Shown here: positions 1-7,727 of the stretch, in pieces
How the letters are laid out: each line of letters opens with the position of its first letter
Position numbering within the stretch: the stretch's first letter is position 1
Assembly (NCBI GenBank): GCA_020434085.1
Contig: JAGRBM010000048.1
Location: forward strand, 1 to 10,488
DNA: 10,488 nt
Direction: 5' to 3'
Source: Chrysiogenia bacterium
GTDB taxonomy: Bacteria; JAGRBM01
Translations under genes and position numbers: made by a program
The notes under the pieces: model-generated
Seen by the model: only the letters and a program-made list of their open reading frames with translations
Told to the model about the DNA's origin: nothing
Database searches by the model: none

Positions 1-513
1 CTTTCGGTTTGTATCTATCGGGTTCCGCTCGGCCGAGCGAGTGGGCTTGAGGAAGATGAAGAGGAAAGTGAGGCTGACGAGCACTACGAAAAGTGCCTAG
101 AGCGGCGGAAATTGTCACTTAATGACGTGTTCCAGGCGAAGCTCGGTTGGTTGGTGGGGAATATTTATTCGAGAGTGGGCACTGAGGATTGGGTTCCGGC
201 TCACAAAAGTTCAGACGAATTCAACGAGATGATACAAGATACGTTGGATTCTCAATTTCGATGGGTTCCCGAAAAGGTCTTGCGTGTTGCAAGGAAGCAG
301 GTGACCCCGGAGGTGATTGAAACTGGAAGGGAAGCCATTTGGGAACATCTAGATGGTGTGGTGATGGAATCAAAACGTGATCAACTTTTGAATCGGCTAG
401 AAGTTATTCTTGAAAAGACGTCAACGGTTGATCCGGGCGCACGAAAGAAGATTCTTAATATGGTTCGTAGTGATCCTGTGATTTCTCAGATAGCGCCTGT
501 AAATCAGTATTAA
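1..513 (+). CDS. C-terminal part of an unrecognised protein (5' end outside window)
   Basis: The frame is open from base 1 to a TAA at 511-513, giving 170 visible residues, so the gene begins beyond the left edge. An internal TTG at 112 could be read as a start, but the open frame above it is uninterrupted and I see no ribosome binding site there. Residues 17-37 are strongly acidic then basic (EEDEEESEADEHYEKCLERR), followed by a soluble, probably helical region with no membrane segment or signal. I recognise no domain or catalytic motif. Base composition differs from the rest of the window: bases 361-420 contain 22 G/C of 60, against 39 of 60 at 2041-2100 in a typical neighbour. This suggests an acquired gene or the edge of an accessory region (inference). 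It is convergent with the SDR gene and ends just before a strong terminator. Confidence 0.7.
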   Translation, partial: LSVCIYRVPLGRASGLEEDEEESEADEHYEKCLERRKLSLNDVFQAKLGWLVGNIYSRVGTEDWVPAHKSSDEFNEMIQDTLDSQFRWVPEKVLRVARKQVTPEVIETGREAIWEHLDGVVMESKRDQLLNRLEVILEKTSTVDPGARKKILNMVRSDPVISQIAPVNQY

Positions 514-538
514 ACGGAATTGAAGATTGCACAACCCA

Positions 539-572
539 AAAACCCCCGGCCTTTGGCCGGGGGTTTTCTTTT
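539..572 (+). terminator. Bidirectional rho-independent terminator between convergent genes
   Basis: Thirteen-base-pair stem (539-551 paired with 555-567) of AAACCCCCGGCC type with a TTT loop, followed by a T-rich tail (TTTTCTTTTTT, 564-574) on the plus strand. The A-run at 538-542 supplies a short U-tail on the minus strand. It lies between the stop of the left-edge gene at 513 and the stop of the SDR gene at 598, so it can end both transcripts. Confidence 0.9.
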
Positions 573-597
573 TTGAGAGTTGGCCCGTGCTGCGCGT

Positions 598-1401
598 TTA
601 TAGACCCAAGGGGAGGCCGCCGATCCACTGGCCGCCGTCGACGATGAGGGTGGCGCCGGTGATGTACCTGGCGCTGTCGCTGGTGAGGAAGAGGCAGGCG
701 TCGGCGATTTCCTGGATCTCGCCGAAGCGCCCCAGAGGAATCATCTTCATGGCCATCTCGCGGGCTTTTTCGCCGGGTGCGAGGCGCTTCATGCCCTCGG
801 TGTTGTCGATGGGGCCGGGCGCGACGCCGTTGGCGCGAATGCCCGAGCCGCCCCATTCGTTGGCGAGCGTGCGGATCATGGCGTCGATGCCGGCCTTTGC
901 CGCCGAGACGTGGGCCTGGAAGGGCACGCCGGTGTATTGAAGCGTCGCGGTGATCGCGATGATGGAGGCGTTGCCGTGTTTCTTGGCCGCGGCCTGCAGG
1001 TGCTTCATCGCGTGCTTGCAGGTGTGCCAGCTTCCCAGGAGGTCGATGTCGACCACGGTCTTGAAGCCGTTGTCGGTGAGGGCTGCGGCCGGAATGGGGA
1101 AGTTCCCCGCGGCGCCGCAGATGACGATGTCGATGCCGCCGAACTCGGCCACGGTGGCGTCGATGGCTTTTTGCACGGCGTCGGGGTCGCGCACGTCGGC
1201 GGCGACGGGCAGAACCTTGCCCCCGGTTTTGGCGGTGATCTCTTTGGCCGCCTCGTCGAGTCGTTCCTGCTTGCGGCTGGTGATGGTCACGTTGGCGCCG
1301 TGGGCGCTGAAAGTCTCGGCAATGCCCTTGCAGATGCCCGAGCCGCCGCCGGTGATGTAGGCGGTTTTGCCCTTGAGAATGTCGTCCTTGAAGATGCTCA
1401 T
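598..1401 (-). CDS. SDR family oxidoreductase, 2,4-dienoyl-CoA reductase-like
   Basis: A 267-residue short-chain dehydrogenase/reductase, normal length for a classical SDR. The Rossmann nucleotide motif is TGGGSGIC (17-24), with Cys24 where the last glycine of TGxxxGxG usually stands. CGAAGN (95-100) replaces NNAG, and NGVAPGPIDNTEG (191-203) follows the catalytic region. Lys169 of YxxxK is present, but the Tyr position is Val165 (AHVSAAK). That lack, plus the AAGNF, FKTVVDIDLLGS and APGP..TEG segments, resembles the DECR group, which reduces 2,4-dienoyl-CoA with NADPH during beta-oxidation of unsaturated fatty acids. Function by resemblance is probable, not proven; another acyl-CoA SDR is possible. 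The ATG at 1401 is preceded by AAGGGAGAG. The gene is transcribed divergently from the NMO-family gene and ends near the 539-572 terminator. Confidence 0.88.
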   Translation of the reverse strand: MSIFKDDILKGKTAYITGGGSGICKGIAETFSAHGANVTITSRKQERLDEAAKEITAKTGGKVLPVAADVRDPDAVQKAIDATVAEFGGIDIVICGAAGNFPIPAAALTDNGFKTVVDIDLLGSWHTCKHAMKHLQAAAKKHGNASIIAITATLQYTGVPFQAHVSAAKAGIDAMIRTLANEWGGSGIRANGVAPGPIDNTEGMKRLAPGEKAREMAMKMIPLGRFGEIQEIADACLFLTSDSARYITGATLIVDGGQWIGGLPLGL

Positions 1402-1452
1402 GGTCTCTCTCCCTTTTGCCTGCGGGGCCTGAAAAATAGCTCCCGCGGCGGG

Positions 1453-1481
1453 TTGATGTCATCCGTTCTATCAGCTAAAGT
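1453..1481 (+). promoter_or_regulatory. Candidate promoter for the NMO-family gene, overlapping the divergent one
   Basis: TTGATG (1453-1458), a 17-base spacer, then TAAAGT (1476-1481); each box matches four of six consensus bases. It overlaps the SDR promoter on the other strand, so polymerase binding at the two would be mutually exclusive. The predicted start near 1488 places the 1500-1520 hairpin in the leader. Confidence 0.3.
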
Positions 1482-1493
1482 TAACGCTGTCAA
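1465..1493 (-). promoter_or_regulatory. Candidate sigma-70 promoter for the SDR gene
   Basis: On the minus strand, TTGACA (1493-1488, perfect -35) is followed after 17 bases by TAGAAC (1470-1465, four of six -10 bases). The predicted start is near 1458, giving a leader of about 57 bases. The region is richer in A/T than its surroundings. Confidence 0.5.
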
Positions 1494-1499
1494 CATTCA

Positions 1500-1520
1500 T
1501 CCGCCAAGGCGGAGTTTTTT
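1500..1520 (+). terminator. Terminator-like hairpin in the leader of the NMO-family gene
   Basis: TCCGCC-AA-GGCGGA is followed by G and six T. The loop of two bases is tight, so the effective stem is five pairs with a CAAG loop. It lies just upstream of the GAGG ribosome binding site (1523-1526) of the 1535 gene. No plus-strand gene lies between it and 598, so it may be a leader attenuator or chance. Weak by stem length. Confidence 0.35.
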
Positions 1521-1534
1521 GTGAGGAACCACCA

Positions 1535-2500
1535 ATGGCCCTGCCCGAACTCTTCAACACCCTCCGGCTGCCCGCCGTCGGCGCGCCGCTGTTCATCATT
1601 TCCACGCCTGATCTGGTCATCGCCCAGTGCAAGGCCGGCGTCGTGGGTTCGTTCCCGGCGCTCAACGCGCGCCCGGCCGAGGAACTCGAAAAATGGCTCA
1701 TCCGCATCAACGAGGAACTCGACGCCCACAACCAGAAGAATCCCGACAGCCCGGCCGCGCCCTTTGCCGTCAATCAGATTGTGCACAAGTCCAACGACCG
1801 CCTGCAGCATGACGTCGAGGTTTGCGTCAAGCACAAGGTACCGATCTTCATCACCTCGCTCGGCGCGCGAAAAGAAGTGAACGACGCCGCCCATTCCTAC
1901 GGCGGCATTGTCCTGCACGATGTCATCAACAACTCATTTGCAAAAAAAGCGGTGGAAAAGGGCGCCGACGGACTGATCGCCGTGGCGGCTGGCGCGGGCG
2001 GTCATGCGGGCACGACCTCGCCCTTTGCCCTCGTGCAGGAAATCCGAGAGTGGTTTAACGGCCCGCTGCTGCTGGCCGGCTCGATCTCGACCGGCGCTTC
2101 CATTCTGGCCGCACAGGCCATGGGCGCCGATCTGGCCTACATGGGCACGGCCTGGATCCCCACCGAAGAGGCCAATGCCGATCCGGGCTACAAGAAGATG
2201 ATTACCGAGTGCGCCGCAACCGACATCGTCTACTCGAATCTCTTCACCGGTGTGCACGGCAACTACCTGAAGCCCTCCATCGTCAATGCCGGTATGGACC
2301 CCGACAACCTGCCCGAGAGCGATCCCTCGAAGATGAACTTCGGCTCTGGCGGGAACACCAAGGGCAAGGCGTGGAAAGACATCTGGGGCTGCGGTCAGGG
2401 AATCGGTGCCATCAAGCAGGTGCAGCCCGTCGCCGACGTGGTTGCGCGGCTGCGCGCTGAATACGATGCGGCAAAGAATCGGCTTGCGAAGATTTCCTGA
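1535..2500 (+). CDS. Nitronate monooxygenase / 2-nitropropane dioxygenase family FMN enzyme
   Basis: A 321-residue cytoplasmic TIM-barrel flavoprotein, full length for the family. The diagnostic segment is AAGAGGHAGT (151-160), with His157 at the position of the catalytic base of nitronate monooxygenases. AGSISTGASI (181-190) and GADLAYMGTAW (197-207) fit the FMN phosphate-binding loops. Members oxidise alkyl nitronates with O2 to carbonyl compounds and nitrite. Related FabK proteins use the same fold and histidine as enoyl-ACP reductases, and sequence alone does not settle the substrate. The ATG at 1535 follows GTGAGG at 1521-1526. It is divergent from the DECR-like SDR, so both may serve acyl or nitro-compound metabolism (inference). 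A strong terminator follows the TGA. Confidence 0.88.
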   Translation: MALPELFNTLRLPAVGAPLFIISTPDLVIAQCKAGVVGSFPALNARPAEELEKWLIRINEELDAHNQKNPDSPAAPFAVNQIVHKSNDRLQHDVEVCVKHKVPIFITSLGARKEVNDAAHSYGGIVLHDVINNSFAKKAVEKGADGLIAVAAGAGGHAGTTSPFALVQEIREWFNGPLLLAGSISTGASILAAQAMGADLAYMGTAWIPTEEANADPGYKKMITECAATDIVYSNLFTGVHGNYLKPSIVNAGMDPDNLPESDPSKMNFGSGGNTKGKAWKDIWGCGQGIGAIKQVQPVADVVARLRAEYDAAKNRLAKIS

Positions 2501-2508
2501 GAGCGAAT

Positions 2509-3171
2509 CTATTCGGACGGAAGGGCGGGGTCTTCCCCGCCCTTTTTCTTTGCAGCGGCAATCTGCTCGAACCACTTGCGCCTGCCGATGAGCTCGGCGG
2601 TCAGGCGGCCGGCGATGACCTGGCTGTGACGTCGGGCCAGATTCAGGCGCTCATCGCCGCCGCCATAAAACGCGAGCACCTTGCCTTCAAGGTGGGAACG
2701 CTGTCGCAGTTCGATTTGCAGGGGCTCGGTGGCGCCCACGCTCTGCAACTGCAGATTTGAATCGATGTCTGCCTCGAACCAGAAAAGCGGTCCGGGCAGG
2801 CTCAGAAACGCGATAATGGTGCCCATCTGCCATTTCGCGCGGGTGCGATGCAGGTCGATGCGCGGGGTGTCGGTAATTTTCAGCAGCACGTCGAATGGTC
2901 CCGTCGGCTGCCAGGGGGCGACGGTGACCTTCTCGAAGAGGCGCGCGTCGGAGAGCGCCTTCTGGAGCGGCTCGATGTAGCTGGGTGAGCCGCCGATGTG
3001 GAGGCTCTCCGGCGGGGCCGTGACCTCTTCCCAGATCCCCACGCTCAGGTCCATCTGCTCATAGAACATGGAATCAGGAATGGCCGGCAGGGCGGGGACG
3101 GGCTCCAGCTTGTGCGCGCCGCAGCCACAGAGCAGCAGCGCAATCATCGCGAAGCCCAGCCGCCGAAGCAT
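2509..3171 (-). CDS. Predicted lipoprotein of unknown function, coupled to TetR gene
   Basis: A 220-residue protein starting at the ATG at 3171 rather than at longer in-frame starts (up to 3291). This start gives a clean lipoprotein signal MLRRLGFAMIALLLCGC, with lipobox LCGC and Cys17 as the lipidation site. The ATG shares one base with the TGA of the upstream TetR gene (TGATG), so translation is probably coupled. The mature part is Pro-rich at 24-32, then a mixed domain containing the hydrophobic stretch GTIIAFLSLPGPLFWF (117-132). It ends in a basic-to-acidic tail (AAAKKKGGEDPALPSE). I recognise no family; membrane-anchored periplasmic location is inferred from the lipobox. Positions 2521-2544 of the gene double as the terminator stem of the convergent gene, which fixes the C-terminal residues LPAL/GED region. 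Confidence 0.85.
   Translation of the reverse strand: MLRRLGFAMIALLLCGCGAHKLEPVPALPAIPDSMFYEQMDLSVGIWEEVTAPPESLHIGGSPSYIEPLQKALSDARLFEKVTVAPWQPTGPFDVLLKITDTPRIDLHRTRAKWQMGTIIAFLSLPGPLFWFEADIDSNLQLQSVGATEPLQIELRQRSHLEGKVLAFYGGGDERLNLARRHSQVIAGRLTAELIGRRKWFEQIAAAKKKGGEDPALPSE
2521..2550 (+). terminator. Rho-independent terminator of the NMO-family gene
   Basis: Ten-base-pair stem, AAGGGCGGGG (2521-2530) with CCCCGCCCTT (2535-2544), TCTT loop, then a T-rich tail TTTCTTT. The minus-strand side has no T tail, so it acts on the plus strand only. It lies wholly inside the coding sequence of the convergent lipoprotein gene, encoding part of its last residues. Confidence 0.9.
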
Positions 3172-3800
3172 CACTTGTCCCCCTGCGCCAGCGCCAGCGT
3201 GCCCCCCAGAATCATCCGGGTGAGAAACCGGGTGGACGCATCCACGTCGGGGTGTTTCTGGCTGGCAATGCGAAAGCCCTCGGCCGTGCACAGGCCGATG
3301 ATGGCGCCTGCCAGCCGGTCGCGGTCGTCCGGGGCGAGGTAGTTCAGTTCGAAAGACTCCTCGATGTCCTCACGCAGTTCCTGGGTGGCAATCTCGTTGA
3401 GGCGGCGGCTGGTCTTGCGGCCGCCGGCACCGAAGTCGGTCTGGAAGAGCACACGAAAGAAGTCGCGCTCTTCAACGACGAATTCGCAAAACGCGCGGCA
3501 GGCATTCTCCACGCGCTGCTCGACGGTGGGAGTTCCCGCCTCTCCGGTGCCCCGGCGCGCGGCCCGGCTGCGCTGGCGAAGCCGCGCGGCGCTCTCTTCG
3601 ACAATGGCGACGAAGAGTTCTTCCTTGCTCTTGAAGTGGAGGTAGAAGGTGCCGATGGCCAGGCCCGCTTCGCCGATGACGTCGCGGATCTGCGTGCCCT
3701 CCAGGCCGCGGGTGGCGAAAATCTTGCGGCCGGCGGCGAGCAATTTTTCGCGCGTGCGTTCCTTGGCTTCTTCTCTGCTGAGTCGCTTGGTTGCGGGCAC
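3171..3800 (-). CDS. TetR family transcriptional regulator (first)
   Basis: A 209-residue protein with a TetR_N helix-turn-helix at about residues 17-63. REKLLAAGRKIFATRGLEGT leads into IRDVIGEAGLAIGTFYLHFKSKEEL, the signature GT(F/Y)Y.HF.SKEEL ending. The C-terminal two thirds form the variable ligand and dimer domain, too divergent to name a ligand. The start is a GTG at 3800, chosen because AGGAG (3813-3809) stands eight bases before it. It heads a two-gene unit with the overlapping lipoprotein gene and is divergent from the hotdog-like gene at 3927. TetR regulators usually repress themselves and the divergent gene, which fits the palindrome at 3842-3853 (inference). Confidence 0.93.
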   Translation of the reverse strand: MPATKRLSREEAKERTREKLLAAGRKIFATRGLEGTQIRDVIGEAGLAIGTFYLHFKSKEELFVAIVEESAARLRQRSRAARRGTGEAGTPTVEQRVENACRAFCEFVVEERDFFRVLFQTDFGAGGRKTSRRLNEIATQELREDIEESFELNYLAPDDRDRLAGAIIGLCTAEGFRIASQKHPDVDASTRFLTRMILGGTLALAQGDK

Positions 3801-3841
3801 GGAACGCTCTCCTGGGCGGGGACCGGGGTTTGATTCTCACC

Positions 3842-3853
3842 GAACAGATGTTC
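3842..3853. promoter_or_regulatory. Candidate TetR operator palindrome
   Basis: GAACA-GA-TGTTC has perfect five-base arms and lies directly after the -10 box of the TetR promoter, where a bound repressor would block initiation. The heptamer ACAGATG within it (3844-3850) recurs in inverse orientation as CATCTGT at 3884-3890, 40 bases away, next to the -35 box. This gives a possible second, weaker half-site. Operator role is inferred from position. Confidence 0.5.
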
Positions 3854-3882
3854 AGTATACGGGCCGCCGCGCCGGGCTTCAA
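3854..3882 (-). promoter_or_regulatory. Sigma-70 promoter of the TetR-lipoprotein unit
   Basis: On the minus strand TTGAAG (3882-3877), exactly 17 bases, then TATACT (3859-3854), five of six -10 bases. The predicted start point is near 3847, inside the GAACA-GA-TGTTC palindrome. A plus-strand promoter for the gene at 3927 is less clear; TTGATT (3830-3835) is a possible -35 without a well-spaced -10. Confidence 0.6.
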
Positions 3883-3926
3883 CCATCTGTCCCGGCAAGT
3901 GGCAGCACCAGCAGGAGCAGACAGCC

Positions 3927-5434
<1,508 letters not shown>

Positions 5435-5490
5435 CAGTGCCGGGGAATCGACGTAGAGAGCAACAAAAAGCTTGTAAGGAGAGAATTCAA

Positions 5491-6906
5491 ATGAGAGGCA
5501 AGATTTTTAAGGTACTCCCCCTCGCAGCCCTGGCGCTGTTCGTAATGGCGGGAATTTCGCGCGCCGAGGATGCACCCTCGGTTGCAGGCAACGCGGCGGC
5601 GATTGAGGGACTCCAGAATCACGCCAACTTCCTCTGGACGCTGATCGCGGCTGTGCTGGTGTTCCTGATGCAGGCCGGTTTCGCGATGGTCGAATCCGGA
5701 ATGACGCGCGCGAAGAACGCGATCAACATCATGATGAAGAACCTGATGGACTTCTCCGTCGGTTCAATGGCGTTCTATGCAGTGGGCTTCGGCCTGATGT
5801 TCGGAACGACGAACGGCTTCTTCGGAACCACCGACTTCTTCATGTCGGGCCCTGGCCCCGAAGGAAACCCCGACTGGATGTGGGTTTTCTTCATGTTCCA
5901 GGTTGTGTTCGCCGCTACCGCAGCCACGATTGTCTCGGGCGCGATGGCCGAGCGCACCAAGTTCATTTCCTACATCGTCTACAGCTTCTTTATCTCGCTG
6001 ATCATCTATCCGATCTTCGGCTCGTGGGCCTGGGGAAGCCTCTACAACGGTAGCGGCTGGCTCGAGGGCATGGGCTTTGTCGACTTCGCCGGTTCGACCG
6101 TTGTTCACTCGGTCGGCGGCTGGGCGGCACTGGCCGGCGCCATCGTGCTGGGCCCGCGCCTTGGCAAGTATGGAAAGAACGGCGAGATTCACCCGATTCC
6201 CGGCCACAACATGCCGCTGGCTACGCTGGGTGTGTTCCTGCTGTGGTTCGGTTGGTTCGGTTTCAACGCCGGTTCGACCACGACGGCTGACACCAGCATC
6301 GCGCTGATCGCGGTGAACACCTCCATGGCCGCCGCTGCGGGTTCCATCGCAGCCATGATCGTGGCCTGGGTGAAGACCGGAAAGGCTGAAATTTCCATGA
6401 CGCTCAACGGCGCGCTTGCCGGCCTGGTCGGCATCACGGCGGGTTGCGCCAACGTCGCTCCCGGTGGCGCCATTGTCATCGGCCTGATCGCCGGCGTGCT
6501 GGTCTACTTCGCGGTCGTGACGATCGACAAGCTGAAGATCGACGACCCCGTCGGCGCGGTGAGCGTGCACGGCGTGTGCGGCGCCTGGGGAACCCTGGCT
6601 GCCGGCCTGCCGTTCTTCGACACCACGGGTGATGCCAGCGTGATGACGCAGCTCATCGGTATCGGTGCCGCCTTCGCGTGGACCTTTACCACGGCGTTCA
6701 TCCTCTTCAAGGTGATCGACATGACCATCGGTCTGCGCGTCACCGCCGAAGAAGAGATCGAAGGCCTCGACTTCCTCGAACACGGCGGCCACGCCTATCC
6801 CGGCATCGCCGAAGGTTCGAGTGGTTACGGCTCGATCGGCGCCTCGGGTTCGATGGCGGCAAGCAGCGCCTCGGCCCCGGTGGGTGTCCCCGAGTCCGCC
6901 AGCTAA
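5491..6906 (+). CDS. amtB: Ammonium transporter AmtB
   Basis: A 471-residue inner-membrane protein of the Amt/Mep/Rh family that takes up ammonium as a trimeric channel. The ATG at 5491 follows AAGGAG (5476-5481). Residues 1-25 form a cleavable signal peptide ending SRA before EDAP, as in AmtB proteins that carry one. About eleven membrane helices follow. The twin pore histidines are visible as FAGSTVVH206 and VSVH360GVCGAWG. The segments HPIPGHNMPLATLGVFLLWFGWFGFNAGS (234-262) and GLRVTAEEEIEGLDFLEHGGHAY (414-436) are family hallmarks, the latter being the cytoplasmic tail that binds GlnK. A Ser/Ala/Gly-rich tail (442-471) is extra. It is second in the glnK-amtB operon and followed by a strong terminator. 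Confidence 0.97.
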   Translation: MRGKIFKVLPLAALALFVMAGISRAEDAPSVAGNAAAIEGLQNHANFLWTLIAAVLVFLMQAGFAMVESGMTRAKNAINIMMKNLMDFSVGSMAFYAVGFGLMFGTTNGFFGTTDFFMSGPGPEGNPDWMWVFFMFQVVFAATAATIVSGAMAERTKFISYIVYSFFISLIIYPIFGSWAWGSLYNGSGWLEGMGFVDFAGSTVVHSVGGWAALAGAIVLGPRLGKYGKNGEIHPIPGHNMPLATLGVFLLWFGWFGFNAGSTTTADTSIALIAVNTSMAAAAGSIAAMIVAWVKTGKAEISMTLNGALAGLVGITAGCANVAPGGAIVIGLIAGVLVYFAVVTIDKLKIDDPVGAVSVHGVCGAWGTLAAGLPFFDTTGDASVMTQLIGIGAAFAWTFTTAFILFKVIDMTIGLRVTAEEEIEGLDFLEHGGHAYPGIAEGSSGYGSIGASGSMAASSASAPVGVPESAS

Positions 6907-6972
6907 GCAGATATTCCTGGGCCTTCCTTAGAAGAGGGGGAAGGCCAATCAGGGGGAGCCAACTCTCAACCC

Positions 6973-7015
6973 GATCGGGCGTCGCAGTGGGAAGCTGCGG
7001 CGCCCGATCCTTTTT
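6973..7015 (+). terminator. Rho-independent terminator of glnK-amtB
   Basis: A 15-pair stem with one G-U wobble, starting GATCGGGCG (6973) and closing CGCCCGATC (7009), with a seven-base loop 6988-6994. It is followed by C and five T. A second hairpin, GGCCTTCC/GGAAGGCC (6920-6927 with 6939-6946), stands before it without a T tail. Confidence 0.9.
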
Positions 7016-7082
7016 GGGGACGCTTGAAGTTTGGTTGTGAGGCTTGCCCGTTCGAGTGAGGGCGGCAACACTGGAACGCATC

Positions 7083-7718
7083 ATGGCACGAGTGAGAAAA
7101 ACCAGCCCCGACGATGCGCCCAGCCGCGCGCGCATCCTTGAGACGGCGGGTCGGCTGTTTGCGCGAAAAGGCTACGCAGCGACAAGCGTCGACGAAGTCG
7201 CAGCCGAAGCGCGCACGAGCAAGAGCAGCATCTACTGGCACTTCAAGAGCAAGGAAGACATCCTGCTTGCGGTTCTCACCGAGAACACCTCGAACTGGGC
7301 AGCCCACGCGGTCTCGGTCATCGCCGCGCGGGAAACACCGGCGGAGCGCCTCGAGGCAGCTCTCGACGTCCTGGAGGACCAGCTCCAGCAGACCAGGGAT
7401 TTCCGCCAGCTAGTTCTGGGGATGATGACCGAGCGAGCCGAGGAATCACCCAGAACGCGGGCGGTGCTTCAGGAAATCTATCAAGGGTACCGGGATGCGA
7501 CGGTCAAGCAGATCGCCGACACGGTGCCTGCGCTTCCGCCGGCCCAGCGTGATGCCATCGCGGCAGTCGTTCTCGCGATCTCCGACGGGCTCTTTCTGCA
7601 TTGGCAGCTTGATCCCGAAAACTTCGACCTGCACCGCACCATTGAGAGTCTGCGCGCGCTCCTCGTTCCGGTGGCAAAGAGCGTCGAGAAATTCATCAAT
7701 CCCAAAAAACAGAAATAG
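7083..7718 (+). CDS. TetR family transcriptional regulator (second)
   Basis: A 211-residue protein from the ATG at 7083. A TTG at 7044 would add 13 residues, but neither start has a strong ribosome binding site (GGAA at 7073-7076 before the ATG). The TetR_N domain occupies about residues 14-62: RILETAGRLFARKGYAATSV, DEVAAEARTSKSSIYWHFKSKEDIL. The C-terminal domain contains DFRQLVLGMMTERAEESPRTR and is of the TetR_C type seen in regulators of lipid or efflux genes, but the ligand is unknown. It stands alone after the amtB terminator and its stop is nine bases from the convergent hydrolase stop. No clear palindromic operator is visible upstream, so its targets cannot be assigned. Confidence 0.92.
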   Translation: MARVRKTSPDDAPSRARILETAGRLFARKGYAATSVDEVAAEARTSKSSIYWHFKSKEDILLAVLTENTSNWAAHAVSVIAARETPAERLEAALDVLEDQLQQTRDFRQLVLGMMTERAEESPRTRAVLQEIYQGYRDATVKQIADTVPALPPAQRDAIAAVVLAISDGLFLHWQLDPENFDLHRTIESLRALLVPVAKSVEKFINPKKQK

Positions 7719-7727
7719 TCGGGCGAA

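Noticed and set aside
455-1462. Long Arg/His-rich minus-strand frame overlapping the SDR gene
   Set aside because: It is a shadow frame of a GC-rich gene: low-complexity Arg/His text and no domain. The 598-1401 frame is an obvious SDR.
5764-6792. Minus-strand frame antisense to amtB
   Set aside because: His/Arg/Gly-rich shadow of a well-conserved transporter gene, with no independent coding signs.
7016-7082. Operator or promoter for the second TetR gene
   Set aside because: TTGAAG at 7024-7029 has no acceptable -10 box at the right spacing, and CGTTC/GAACG (7049-7078) is too short and too far apart to support an operator.
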